Source of the DNA: Natrialbaceae archaeon AArc-T1-2
GTDB lineage: Archaea > Halobacteriota > Halobacteria > Halobacteriales > Natrialbaceae
Direction of reading: 5' to 3'
Length of the DNA: 64,000 nt
Assembly: GCF_030273315.1 (NCBI RefSeq)
Contig: NZ_CP127174.1
Location: 2,418,001 to 2,482,000, forward strand
The notes below the pieces were generated by a model, which did no database searches, had not been told where the DNA came from, and saw nothing but the letters and a program-made list of their open reading frames with translations. How positions within the stretch are numbered: the first letter of the stretch is position 1; the number at the start of each line of letters is the position of its first letter. This document shows positions 7,778 through 16,642 of this stretch, piece after piece. The position numbers and the translations under genes were made by a program.

Positions 7778-8638
7778 TCAGGTGCCGGCCGTGAGCGGCT
7801 CGAACCACACCGCGGCGACGAGTATCGCGAGGAACACGTACGAACCGCGAACGAGCAGCATCGTCGCGAGCTCCGGTCCCGCCCGGCGGGCGAACGCGGC
7901 GACGACGGCGAACGCGACCGCTGCGAGCACCGCGGTCGGAGGAAACACGCGGGCGACGGCGAGGGCGACGACGGCGAGCAGGGCGATCACCATGAACCCG
8001 TAGGCGACGTCGTAGGCTCGAGTCGGACCGACGGCGACGGCGACGGTGCGTTTCTCGATCGATCGATCGTAGGCGTAGTCCTGGGCGTCGTCGATCACCT
8101 TGATCCCCGAGAGCAACACCAGAAAGACGACCGCGAAGCCGACCGCGACGAGCGAGATCGCTCGCGCCTGGACGTAGTAACCGCCGAGGATCGCGAGTGC
8201 GATCCCGGCCGGGTAGCCGGTCGTGGCCGTGACCGGGTTCGTATCGAGCTGTGGCGCGTGGTGGTACGCGATCAGCCACGTCGGAAGCGTCAGGGCGACG
8301 GCGATCCAGTCGACCAGAACGAACAGGAGGGAAGTACAGACCGCAAACGTCGCACTCGAGGCCACCAGTCCGAGCCGACAGCCCCGCTCGGTCAGCGGGT
8401 GGTCGTCGTCCTCTCCGCGGACGTGAAAGTCGACGTAGCCGTCTTTGAGGTGTGCTGTGTACACCGCCGCGAAGATGGCGGCGACGTGGATCGTCGCGCT
8501 CCGGGGATCGATCCCGGCCGCGAGCACCGCACCGAACAGCGATGCTGCAAGCGGTGGCAGCATGAACACCGGGTGGACCTGCGAGCCGTACGCCCGCGCC
8601 GTCGCCTCGAGGCCGGAGCCGTCTCTCGCGAGCGCCAT
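7778..8638 (-). CDS. UbiA-family prenyltransferase
   Basis: The 286-residue protein has about eight membrane segments and two Asp-rich motifs of the UbiA superfamily: DGYVDFHVRGEDDD near residue 67 and DDAQDYAYDRSIEKRT near residue 185. These bind the Mg-diphosphate of the prenyl donor. In archaea the family makes ether lipids (DGGGP synthase), menaquinone or haem O; I cannot say which from sequence alone. The start at 8638 (MALARDGSGLEATARAYG) gives a normal length; longer frames are arginine/serine-rich antisense artefacts. It is divergent from the next gene by 40 nt. Confidence 0.85.
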   Translation of the reverse strand: MALARDGSGLEATARAYGSQVHPVFMLPPLAASLFGAVLAAGIDPRSATIHVAAIFAAVYTAHLKDGYVDFHVRGEDDDHPLTERGCRLGLVASSATFAVCTSLLFVLVDWIAVALTLPTWLIAYHHAPQLDTNPVTATTGYPAGIALAILGGYYVQARAISLVAVGFAVVFLVLLSGIKVIDDAQDYAYDRSIEKRTVAVAVGPTRAYDVAYGFMVIALLAVVALAVARVFPPTAVLAAVAFAVVAAFARRAGPELATMLLVRGSYVFLAILVAAVWFEPLTAGT

Positions 8639-8678
8639 AGCGTGACCTCCACGGACTGGCGTATAGTTCACCGGGCGA

Positions 8679-9401
8679 GTGACACGGGCTGGGACTGCAA
8701 CTCCGACGGTCGCGTTCGGGGTCGGGACCACCGCCGAGACGTTTACAGCCGTCGCCGGTGACGAAGCGAGCGTGAGACCATACTCCCAGCGATCCGGCGG
8801 GCTCCGACCTGACGGCGGACGCGCACGGTCACAGTCGGCCCCAACCGCGCTCGGCGTCGTCTTCCGTGACGGCGTCGTCCTCGCGGGGACGACCGGCCGC
8901 GTCCGAGGTGCGACCGTCACGGGAACCGATCGACCGATCGTCCAGATCCATCCGACCGCGGCGGTGACGCTCACCGCGTCCCTCGGTGACGCGCGGGCGT
9001 TCGCCGACCGGCTCCGGGAGATCGCCGATCGGTACGAACTCGAACACGACGCGCCCATCGGTCTCGAGGCACTCGCGACCCGCGCTGGCTCCCTGCGTCG
9101 GGACGACGACGGCAGCGGTCGCTTGCTGCTCGGCGGCGTCGACGACGAGCCCAGACTGTACGTTCTCGAGGCCGACGGCGGACTCCTCGCGGAAGCGGCG
9201 TTCACCGCCGTGGGAAGCGGCTCTCAGCTCGTCGTCGGCACGCTCGAGGACCGGTACGACGATCCCGACCGAGCCGACGCGACCGAGCTCGCGCGGTCGG
9301 CACTCGAGAGCGCGGTCTCTCGCGATACGGGCAGCGTAGGGCCAGCTACGCTGGCGACGGTCACCGCCGACGGGGTTTCGATGAACGACGTCGACCGCTA
9401 G
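8679..9401 (+). CDS. Proteasome beta-like protein lacking the catalytic threonine
   Basis: This protein of up to 240 residues (GTG start, uncertain) has the fold signature of 20S proteasome beta subunits. From residue 54 on it reads PTALGVVFRDGVVLAG, matching the mature N-terminus TTTVGIV..DGAVLA of true beta subunits, and later AFTAVGSGSQLVVGTLEDRY matches the family GSGS loop. At the position of catalytic Thr1 there is a proline, and the Lys33 neighbourhood is not recognisable. It therefore looks like a non-peptidase homologue. The role is unknown; it could be structural or regulatory. Confidence 0.65.
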   Translation: MTRAGTATPTVAFGVGTTAETFTAVAGDEASVRPYSQRSGGLRPDGGRARSQSAPTALGVVFRDGVVLAGTTGRVRGATVTGTDRPIVQIHPTAAVTLTASLGDARAFADRLREIADRYELEHDAPIGLEALATRAGSLRRDDDGSGRLLLGGVDDEPRLYVLEADGGLLAEAAFTAVGSGSQLVVGTLEDRYDDPDRADATELARSALESAVSRDTGSVGPATLATVTADGVSMNDVDR

Positions 9402-9479
9402 GTCGCCGGCGACGTGGCCGCTCGCCCGACGACCGATCTGACAGAAGAGCTATATCCGATAGTATCGTCATAAACACGT

Positions 9480-9698
9480 ATGGGAACCAACAACCCCGAC
9501 ACCGGAACACTCGCCTCCTCGCTTCACCGATCGATCCTCGGCGCGTTGCTCGCGATCGTCGGCATCGTGGGTCTCGGGATGGCACTCGAGTGGCTCCCCG
9601 ACGACAACGTGGTGGCAGGCGTCGTCGGGCTGGCGATCGCCGTCGGTGCCGCCGTCTGGATCGCCTCGTTGTTCCTCGAGGGACTTCGCGAACGGTAA
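9480..9698 (+). CDS. Small two-helix membrane protein
   Basis: This is a 72-residue protein with a short polar N-terminus and two hydrophobic helices, GALLAIVGIVGLGMAL and AGVVGLAIAVGAAVWIASL, closing with FLEGLRER. The start follows an AT-rich TATCCGATAGTATCGTCATAAA stretch (in two blocks around 9452-9472) that could hold the promoter. Its layout resembles the broken frame at 883-1064. I recognise no family. Confidence 0.6.
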   Translation: MGTNNPDTGTLASSLHRSILGALLAIVGIVGLGMALEWLPDDNVVAGVVGLAIAVGAAVWIASLFLEGLRER

Positions 9699-9745
9699 GT
9701 CCGGGTGACGAAAGACCCACTTGCCTGCCGTCCGCACTCGCGACC

Positions 9746-10846
9746 ATGGAGTACGAGACGCCGCTTTTCTTCCACGTGATGACGTACGCGGCACGGGCGG
9801 ACCGGGACGTGATCGACATGGTCAGCGGCAACCCCGACTGGGAGCCGCCCGAGGCGTTGCGCGAGGGGCTCCGGGAGTACGCCGACCTCGAGTCGGACCG
9901 GTTTCAGTATCCGCCGAGCGAGGGGCTCCGACGGCTGCGCGAGCAAATCGCGACTCGCCGCGGCGTCGACGACGATCAGGTGATCGTCACCAACGGGGCG
10001 GGCGAGGCGAACTACCTCGCGATGGCACGCGCCTTAGAGCGCGAGGCCGGCTCGGAGGTCCTGTTGACCGACCCCGTCTATCCCTACTACCCCGGGAAGA
10101 CGACGATGCTGGGAGGCGAACAGCGGTTCGTCGCCGTCGACGACGACGGCCAGCTCGATCCGGCGGCGGTCCGGGCGGCCGCGAGCGAGGAGACGGCGGC
10201 GATCGTCGTCAACTCGCCGAACAACCCCACGGGGGCGGTCTATTCCGAAGCGACGATGCGAGAGCTGGTCGCCATCGCCGAAGCACACGACGCCGTCCTC
10301 GTAAGCGACGAGGTCTACGACCACTACGATCTCTCCGGACGGTTCACGAGTGCCCTCGAGTTCGACTCCGACCATCGGATCGTCACCAACGCTTTCTCGA
10401 AGTCGATGGCGATCACGGGCTTTCGGGTCGGCTACGGCGTTTTCCCGCCCGAACTCGTCGCCGACGCCCGGACTCGTCACATGCTGGTCAACGTCGCCGG
10501 CAGTCGCCCGGCCCAGTACGCGGTCGCCCGCGCGCTCGAGGACACCGATCCGGCGTACTACGAGGCGAACCGCGAACTGCTTTACGAACGCGTCGAGACG
10601 TTCACCGACGCGCTCGAGGCCGCCGGTGCCGAGTACACCCGTCCCGAGGGCTCGTTCTACGTCATGGCTCGCTTCGACGGGTTCCCGGGTACGCTCGAGA
10701 ACGTCGAGCGACTGATCGACGAGGCGGGCGTCGCGGGGATGCCCGGCGAGGCGTTCGGTAGCGCCCGGGAGGCGTGGCTGCGGTTCGCACTCGTCACACC
10801 ACGCGTCGAAGAGGCGGCCGATCGGCTGGCGACGTACTTCGAGTGA
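9746..10846 (+). CDS. PLP-dependent aminotransferase, class I/II
   Basis: The 366-residue protein has the fold-type I aminotransferase landmarks. They are VTNGAGEANYLAM near the cofactor phosphate site, NSPNNPTGAVY with the Asn/Pro motif, VSDEVYDHY with the PLP-ring Asp, and TNAFSKSMAITGFRVGY with the Schiff-base Lys. The substrate-binding Arg lies in the C-terminal WLRFALVTP. It most resembles archaeal aspartate or aromatic aminotransferases. Substrate is not fixed by sequence, and no amino-acid pathway gene lies alongside. The start is the ATG at 9746; a longer upstream frame is low quality. Confidence 0.85.
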   Translation: MEYETPLFFHVMTYAARADRDVIDMVSGNPDWEPPEALREGLREYADLESDRFQYPPSEGLRRLREQIATRRGVDDDQVIVTNGAGEANYLAMARALEREAGSEVLLTDPVYPYYPGKTTMLGGEQRFVAVDDDGQLDPAAVRAAASEETAAIVVNSPNNPTGAVYSEATMRELVAIAEAHDAVLVSDEVYDHYDLSGRFTSALEFDSDHRIVTNAFSKSMAITGFRVGYGVFPPELVADARTRHMLVNVAGSRPAQYAVARALEDTDPAYYEANRELLYERVETFTDALEAAGAEYTRPEGSFYVMARFDGFPGTLENVERLIDEAGVAGMPGEAFGSAREAWLRFALVTPRVEEAADRLATYFE

Positions 10847-10884
10847 CAGGCCGGTCCTCCCGTCGTCGAACCGCGTCGACCCAA

Positions 10885-11145
10885 CTAGCGCAGCCGTCCC
10901 TGCCACGAACAGGACGTACAAGCGAACAGTCCCACGCCGTTTATCGTCTCACTCTCACAGGCCGGACAGACCGTCGTCCCGACCCGACCGTCCGGGCCGT
11001 CGGCCGACACCAACACGCCGCGGGCCCGCCCGGCGCGCACCGACCGTCCCCGCTCGTGGCCGCGGTACGGAAAGACTGCCTGCAGTGTCGGTTTCGCGTC
11101 CGGTTCGGCGTCCGCTGTCGTCGGAAGTTCGAGTTTGGGCGTCAT
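10885..11145 (-). CDS. Small zinc-ribbon protein
   Basis: The 86-residue protein has a basic, Arg-rich middle and a single C-terminal zinc ribbon, CPACESETINGVGLFACTSC, ending SWQGRLR. The rest is low in motif. It is convergent with the aminotransferase and divergent from the ArsA-type ATPase gene. It belongs to the many small zinc-binding proteins of haloarchaea; I cannot assign the exact family. Confidence 0.6.
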   Translation of the reverse strand: MTPKLELPTTADAEPDAKPTLQAVFPYRGHERGRSVRAGRARGVLVSADGPDGRVGTTVCPACESETINGVGLFACTSCSWQGRLR

Positions 11146-11361
11146 GGTTGTGAGGGCGAACGAACCGCCACCTGGTCCGAGTCGTCCTGAGTAACGATAG
11201 TCATGCAGTTAACATTATCCATTAACGACGTTTAATACTGATATGTATCATTGAATGGGATATAATGTCGGCCGGCAGGGGATAACGGGACACGCTGACG
11301 AGACGCGTCGGCGGTGGCCGAGACCGACGAATACACGTGTGGTGACCCGGTACAGTGGCGT

Positions 11362-12600
11362 ATGAGTGGACTCGACGTCGAACCGGCCGAGGGAGACGAG
11401 GAGGCAGGCGACAACACGATCGAGGTGACGCCGACGGAGTCCGTCGACGACGAGCGCGAGACGGTCGACGTCGAGGACGACGGCGGGTCGATCGACGGCC
11501 CCGAGTACGTCCTCTACGGCGGGAAAGGCGGCGTCGGAAAGACGACGATGGCCGCCGCGACCGCGCTCGACAGCGCCCGACGGGGCGTGCGCACGCTCGT
11601 GGTCTCGACCGACCCGGCTCACTCGCTGTCGGACGCGTTCGACACCGACGTCGGCACGAAACCGGAGCCCATCCACGAGACGTATCCGCTGTTCGGGGTC
11701 GAGATCGATCCCGACGCCGCCCTCGAGGAGGGGGCAGCGATCTTCGGCGGCGCGGACGAGTCGGGAGACGGGGGGTGGGACGGTGACGACGCGACCGCGG
11801 CGTGGGACGACGATACGGGAAACGCCGATCCGATGGGCGGTCCCGGCGCGGGCGGTCCGATGGGCGGACTCGGCGGTGACGGGCCGATGGGCGGACTCGG
11901 CGAGATGCTCGGCGAGGACTCCCCGATGGAGGCGATGTTCGGCGGCACCATGCCCGGTGCCGACGAGGCAGCGGCGATGCAGACGCTGCTCGAGTACTTA
12001 GACGACGACCGGTTCGACCGCGTGGTCGTCGATACGGCCCCGACGGGACACACCCTCCGACTGCTCCAGTTACCCGAGATCATGGACTCGATGGTCGGCC
12101 GAATCATGACGATGCGCCAGCGCATCGGGAGCATGCTCGAGGGCGTGAAGGGGATGTTCGGCGGGGAGACACCCGACGAGGGCGACGACCTCGAGGACTT
12201 GGAGGAGCTTCGCGATCGCATCGAGCGGCTCCGGGCCGCCCTGCGCGATCCGAACCGGACCGATTTTAGGATCGTTCTCGTCCCCGAGGAGATGAGCGTC
12301 TACGAGTCCGAACGCCTCGAATCCCAGCTCTCCGAGTTCGACATCCCGGTCGGAACCGTCGTCGTCAACCGCGTGATGGAGCCGCTCGCGGACGTCACCG
12401 ACGACGTCGACGACGAGGCGTTTCTCAGCCCCGACCTCGACGAGTGTGAGTTCTGTCAACGTCGCTGGGACGTCCAGCAGGCCGCGCTCGCCGAGGCACA
12501 GGATCTCTTCCGGGGGGTCGAGGTCAAACGCGTCCCGCTGTTCGCCGACGAAGTCCGCGGCGAGGACCACCTCGAGGTCGTCGCGGCCTGTCTGCGCTGA
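11362..12600 (+). CDS. ArsA/Get3-type ATPase
   Basis: This 412-residue P-loop ATPase of the SIMIBI class contains the deviant Walker A YGGKGGVGKTTMAAAT near residue 50, STDPAHSLSDAF, the DTAPTGHTLRLL switch near residue 220 and a CEFC pair near residue 368. In the family the protein either drives arsenite efflux (ArsA) or targets tail-anchored membrane proteins (Get3). No arsenite efflux gene is near. Between residues 145 and 195 lies a Gly/Met-rich stretch with repeated GPMGGLG, in the region where Get3 proteins bind hydrophobic clients. This favours a targeting role but does not prove it. I chose the ATG at 11362; an upstream in-frame ATG at 11314 is possible. Confidence 0.85.
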   Translation: MSGLDVEPAEGDEEAGDNTIEVTPTESVDDERETVDVEDDGGSIDGPEYVLYGGKGGVGKTTMAAATALDSARRGVRTLVVSTDPAHSLSDAFDTDVGTKPEPIHETYPLFGVEIDPDAALEEGAAIFGGADESGDGGWDGDDATAAWDDDTGNADPMGGPGAGGPMGGLGGDGPMGGLGEMLGEDSPMEAMFGGTMPGADEAAAMQTLLEYLDDDRFDRVVVDTAPTGHTLRLLQLPEIMDSMVGRIMTMRQRIGSMLEGVKGMFGGETPDEGDDLEDLEELRDRIERLRAALRDPNRTDFRIVLVPEEMSVYESERLESQLSEFDIPVGTVVVNRVMEPLADVTDDVDDEAFLSPDLDECEFCQRRWDVQQAALAEAQDLFRGVEVKRVPLFADEVRGEDHLEVVAACLR

Positions 12601-12622
12601 GCCGCAGGCGACGGGTTACCGC

Positions 12623-13855
12623 TTACCGCCCGAGATCCTCGTGTGCGCTCGCGAGGTGTCGCGAGGAAAGCGCCGCGAGCAAGGAGAGTTCGCCGGCGAG
12701 TGCGCCGACGGCGATCACCTCCGCCAGCGCATCGGCGTTGCTGCCGGGTGGATCGCCGCCGCCTGCGAGGCCGATCGTCTCGAGCGCTTCCCGTTGTGTG
12801 GGCAGTTTCGTCCCGCCGCCGACGGTGCCGACCTCGAGCGAGGCGAGCGAGACGGAGGCGTAGAGATCGGTCGTCCCACCTTCGCCCTCGCGCGTGTCCA
12901 TCGTCGTGATGGCGTTTGCCCCTTCGACGACCTGGGCCTCGTCCTGGCCGGTCGCGAGGAAGGCCGCGGCGACGACGTTCGCGGCGTGGGCGTTGAACCC
13001 GAGGCTGCCGGCTTTGGCGCTCCCGGTCAGGTTCTTGCGGGTGTTCGCCTCGACGATGCCCCCGGCGGTCGTGTGGAGTCGGTCCTCGAGCAACTCCCCG
13101 GGAATCACGACGTCGGCCGTTACCGACCGGCCCCGGCCCTCGACGGCGTTGATCGCGGCGGGTTTCTTGTCCGAACAGAGGTTGCCCGACAGCGCCACGA
13201 GGTCGGCGGGGGTCTCGGCCTCGACGAGGTCACAGGCCTCCCGGGTCGCGATGGTGGCCATGTTCATCCCCATCGCGTCTTTGGTGTCGTAGGCGAACCG
13301 GAGGTAGACGGAGTCGCCGACGACGTACGGCTCGACCCCGAGCAGTTCGCCGTGACTCGTCGTCGACTCGGCTGCCTCTCGCAACGGCTCGACGTTGTCG
13401 TCGACCCACTCGACAGTCGCGGCCGCCTCGGCGACGCCGTCGACCCGGAACACGGGCGCGCGGGTCATCCCCGTCTTGGTGACGCGGGCGGTCGCGCCGC
13501 CGGCCGCGCGGATAACGGAGAGGCCGCGGTTAACCGACGCGAGCAACGCCCCCTCGGTCGTCGCGAGCGGGAGGTAGTACGCGCCGTCTGCGGCGCTGCC
13601 GTCGATGCCGACCGGTCCCGCGACGCCCATCGGCACCTGCGCCGCGCCGATCATGTTCTCGATGTTCGGCTCGGCCCGTTTCGCTTCGAAGCTGTAGTCG
13701 GCGACGGTCTCGAGGGTGGCGTCGGTCTCGCGTTCGAGCACCAGTCGACGCGCCTCGGCGGCGACGTCGTGGTCGGCGTGGTCTTCGAGTTCGTGGATCC
13801 GGAGATCGCCGTCGGCGACACGGTCGGCGAGGTCTGCGGGATCGGTCGTGGTCAT
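12623..13855 (-). CDS. hmgA: Hydroxymethylglutaryl-CoA reductase (NADPH)
   Basis: The 410-residue enzyme makes mevalonate for isoprenoid (archaeal lipid) synthesis and is the classic statin target. Class I signatures are present in order: PNIENMIGAAQVPMGVAGP, TKDAMGMNMATIAT, GNLCSDKKPAAINAV with the catalytic Asp-Lys-Lys, VGTVGGGTKLPTQ, and a C-terminal SSRHLASAHEDL carrying the catalytic His region. The stop is convergent with the ArsA-type gene, 22 nt away. The start at 13855 is the family start. Confidence 0.97.
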   Translation of the reverse strand: MTTTDPADLADRVADGDLRIHELEDHADHDVAAEARRLVLERETDATLETVADYSFEAKRAEPNIENMIGAAQVPMGVAGPVGIDGSAADGAYYLPLATTEGALLASVNRGLSVIRAAGGATARVTKTGMTRAPVFRVDGVAEAAATVEWVDDNVEPLREAAESTTSHGELLGVEPYVVGDSVYLRFAYDTKDAMGMNMATIATREACDLVEAETPADLVALSGNLCSDKKPAAINAVEGRGRSVTADVVIPGELLEDRLHTTAGGIVEANTRKNLTGSAKAGSLGFNAHAANVVAAAFLATGQDEAQVVEGANAITTMDTREGEGGTTDLYASVSLASLEVGTVGGGTKLPTQREALETIGLAGGGDPPGSNADALAEVIAVGALAGELSLLAALSSRHLASAHEDLGR

Positions 13856-13947
13856 GCGTCAGTGGAGACAGCGGTCGGTCCTAAGGGTTGTTGATTTCGC
13901 CACCGGCTCGAACACGCGGTCGCACCACCGACGTCGGTCCCGACTCG

Positions 13948-14376
13948 TCACTCGGTGGCGTCGCTCCCGTCCGAGCGGTAGCCGACGGCGAGCTCGTAGG
14001 CGATCAGCCCCAGGAGCGACCCGCCACCGATCGCCAGGATCGACAGGTTCTGGAGCGTCTCGAGGTCCTCGAGCGGACTCGCTTCGATCCCCGTGACGAG
14101 CACGTCGCTTGCGAACAGGAGGGAAAAGGCCGCGGTCGCGATGGCGGCGAATCGGACGCGAGCCCGAGGCGACACCTCGTCGCCCTCGTCGGGATCGGTC
14201 ACGGCGAGATACAGCTGGGGAACGACGACCGCCAGTCCGACGACGACGAGGAACGCGGGGAGGGGATGGTGTCCCATCGACACGTCGAGGTAGGTGTCGA
14301 TCGCGGTCAGAACGACGATGGCGACCGCGAGGAGGACGAACGAGCCGGCGATGGCGCGATTTTCGCGAGAGACCAT
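13948..14376 (-). CDS. Four-helix membrane protein of unknown function
   Basis: The 142-residue protein (ATG at 14376) has four hydrophobic stretches: FVLLAVAIVVLTAIDTYL, AFLVVVGLAVVVPQLYLAV, FAAIATAAFSLLFASDVLV and LSILAIGGGSLLGLIAYEL. Acidic loops separate them. There are no catalytic motifs. An upstream frame extension would overlap the palindromic element at 14490, so the start at 14376 is preferred. It is downstream of and divergent from the HMG-CoA reductase start. Confidence 0.65.
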   Translation of the reverse strand: MVSRENRAIAGSFVLLAVAIVVLTAIDTYLDVSMGHHPLPAFLVVVGLAVVVPQLYLAVTDPDEGDEVSPRARVRFAAIATAAFSLLFASDVLVTGIEASPLEDLETLQNLSILAIGGGSLLGLIAYELAVGYRSDGSDATE

Positions 14377-14489
14377 GTGGCCGTGCTCGAGTCGGAACGG
14401 TTTATATCGCCGGGGTTCCGTCGACGACGGGTCGGCTCGAGCGCGGGCGACGCAGTCGGCGGTGACAGCGTGATACGGACTGCTGTAAC

Positions 14490-14602
14490 TATACACCCGG
14501 TCATGGTCCAGTCAACGGTTGCGTGGACTGAACGGCTGACTGAACCCGTATCGAGGCCATTCCCGGCAGCCGACTGTTGAACGAATCATGACCGGGTGTA
14601 TA
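14490..14602. mobile_element. MITE-like palindromic element, 113 bp
   Basis: A perfect 16-bp inverted repeat, TATACACCCGGTCATG at 14490-14505 and CATGACCGGGTGTATA at 14587-14602, bounds a 113-bp non-coding segment. Identity continues imperfectly inward: 25 of the 31 bases from 14491 match the complement of those ending at 14601. Such long terminal repeats around a short gene-free core are typical of MITEs. TA is present at both outer ends, which would fit an IS630-like target, but TA is itself palindromic. A folded RNA gene is the alternative. The rest of the gap (14377-14738) shows no other gene. Confidence 0.5.
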
Positions 14603-14738
14603 TGTACTGGGGTAACCGCAAGACGAAGCGCGGGTGCCCCGGTACGGACGTACAGCAGTCAGTCTGAGACGCCGCCGAACCTACACGATCGATCGTCTCG
14701 AAAATACTTATGGAAACGCCGACATCATTTACTCGTGT

Positions 14739-14897
14739 ATGAGTAATATTCCATCCATCCTGGTGACGTGTACGCGTATCGGTACGAAAGCACGGCGGAC
14801 GATCGCACACTCCCCCGACTTTCCGGATCCCGACGCGGACTCGAGCGAGGACTCCCCGGCGGGGCGAGTGCCGCCCGGTGGCTACCTGACCGGGTGA
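14739..14897 (+). CDS. Possible 52-residue acidic microprotein
   Basis: The frame starts MSNIPSILVTCTRIG and ends PPGGYLTG. The middle is Asp/Ser/Pro-rich (HSPDFPDPDADSSEDSPAG). Third codon positions are mostly G or C, as in real genes here, and an AT-rich AAAATACTTATGG at 14700-14712 could serve as TATA box about 30 nt upstream of a leaderless ATG. No family is recognised. It may be non-coding. Confidence 0.4.
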   Translation: MSNIPSILVTCTRIGTKARRTIAHSPDFPDPDADSSEDSPAGRVPPGGYLTG

Positions 14898-14973
14898 ACT
14901 GGCGAGGCGACGCCTCGTCGCTGTCCGCCACCCGATCCCCAACCGTTTTGCGCTTCGGCACCTCCCTCGAGGT

Positions 14974-16521
14974 ATGACCGAGGCTGCCGATCTGATTCTG
15001 CGAAACGCGGAGGTGCACACGCTGGCCGACCCCGACGAGACTCACGAGGCGGTCGCGATCCGAGATGGCGAGATCGTCGCCGTCGACAGCGACTACGAGA
15101 TCGATTTTCTCGAGGGCGTCGAGACCGACGTGATCGACTGCGAGAGAGGGGTCGTCCTGCCAGGGTTCGTCGACGCACACACGCACGTCGAGGCGCTGGG
15201 TCGCCAGCTGGTCCACGCCGACCTCTCGAGTGCGGAGGGACGCGAGGACGCGCTCGCCCGGCTCCGAGCGGCGGCCGACCCGGACCGCGAGTGGATCCTC
15301 GGCTTCGGCTACGACGAGAGCGAGTGGGACGACACAGCGTATCTCACCCGTGACGACCTCGATCGGGTCAGCGACGACCGACCCGTCGTCGCGATGCGGG
15401 TGGACCTCCACACCGCCTCGGTGAACGGCGTCGCCCTCGAGCGGCTCCGTGCGTCCCTGCCCGCGGACGACCTCGAGTACGAAGACGGCGAACCCACCGG
15501 CGTCGTCGTCGAGGCGGCCACCGAGGTCGTCCGGGAAGCGATCGCACCCGACGTCGAGGAGACGCACGAACTCGTCGCCGAAGCGCTCTCTCACGCGGCC
15601 GCACGCGGCGTCACCTGCGTCCACGACAAGGTCCGCGATTCGCACGCCCCGCGGGTCTACCGCGAGCTCGACGCCGCAGGCGACCTCGACGTCCGAGTCC
15701 GGATCGACTACTGGCGCGATCACCTCGAGAGCGCGATCGACGTCGGTCTCGCGACGAACGCGGGCAGCGGGTTCGTCCGGACGGGCGCGATCAAGACGTT
15801 CACCGACGGCTCGATCGGCGGCCGGACGGCGAAGCTCTCGGAGCCGTACGCGGACGTCCCGGAAACCGAGGGCCGCAACGACTGCGGTCAGTGGGTCCTC
15901 GCTCCCGACGAACTCGCCTCGCTCGTCGAGCGGGCCGACGACGCGGGCTATCAGCTGTCGATCCACGCCATCGGCGACGAGGCGATCGACGAGACCGTCC
16001 GTCTCCTCGAGGACGCCGACGATCCAGAAGCGATGCGCCACCGGATCGAACACGCCGAACTCGCGGGAGACGAGGCGATCGAACGCATGGCCGAGTCGGG
16101 CATCGTCGCCTCGATGCAGCCGAACTTCCACCGGTGGGCCGACGAGGGCGGACTCTACGACCGGCGGCTGGGAGCGAAGCGTCGGCGACGGTCGAACCGC
16201 TTTCGGACGATGCTCGAGGCGGGCGTTCCCCTCGCCTTCGGCTCCGACTGCATGCCACTGGATCCGTTGCTCGGCGTCCACCACGCGGTCAACGCTCCCG
16301 TCGAGGAGCAGCGACTGTCGGTGACGGAGGCGTTGCGGGCGTACACCCACGGGGCGGCCTACGCCGGCTTCGACGAGGACCGACTGGGGACGGTCGAACC
16401 GGGCAAGCGAGCCGACCTGGTCGTCCTCGAGGCCTCGCCGTGGGAGCAGCCGGAGCGGATCGAGGAGATCGACGTGGCGACGACGCTGATCGACGGCGAC
16501 GTCGTCTACGACGGTCGGTGA
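14974..16521 (+). CDS. Amidohydrolase of the YtcJ/Amidohydro_3 type
   Basis: The 515-residue metal-dependent hydrolase has the N-terminal beta-sandwich (LILRNAEVHTLAD), the metal-binding GFVDAHTHVEALG near residue 65, IHAIGDEAIDETV near residue 330 and RIEHAELAGDEAIERM. A late Asp follows in AFGSDCMPLDPL near residue 425, and the closing strand is GKRADLVVLEASPWE. This is the exoenzyme-regulatory/N-substituted-formamide-deformylase-like branch (YtcJ). The real substrate is unknown for haloarchaeal members, and no pathway neighbour hints at it. Confidence 0.85.
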   Translation: MTEAADLILRNAEVHTLADPDETHEAVAIRDGEIVAVDSDYEIDFLEGVETDVIDCERGVVLPGFVDAHTHVEALGRQLVHADLSSAEGREDALARLRAAADPDREWILGFGYDESEWDDTAYLTRDDLDRVSDDRPVVAMRVDLHTASVNGVALERLRASLPADDLEYEDGEPTGVVVEAATEVVREAIAPDVEETHELVAEALSHAAARGVTCVHDKVRDSHAPRVYRELDAAGDLDVRVRIDYWRDHLESAIDVGLATNAGSGFVRTGAIKTFTDGSIGGRTAKLSEPYADVPETEGRNDCGQWVLAPDELASLVERADDAGYQLSIHAIGDEAIDETVRLLEDADDPEAMRHRIEHAELAGDEAIERMAESGIVASMQPNFHRWADEGGLYDRRLGAKRRRRSNRFRTMLEAGVPLAFGSDCMPLDPLLGVHHAVNAPVEEQRLSVTEALRAYTHGAAYAGFDEDRLGTVEPGKRADLVVLEASPWEQPERIEEIDVATTLIDGDVVYDGR

Positions 16522-16642
16522 GCGTCCGTTTTCCGGTGCGACTCCGACTCGCAGCCGTTGCCTAAAATAGCCTTATACAACTGCAACAGTTCGAGCTGAA
16601 TAAGAGGTGCGCTTAACTCCCTTCGTCAGGTTCCGTTCGACG

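Noticed and set aside
12446-13894. 482-codon + frame
   Set aside because: Antisense shadow of HMG-CoA reductase.
14725-16350. 541-codon minus frame
   Set aside because: Antisense to the amidohydrolase, which has clear metal-binding motifs.
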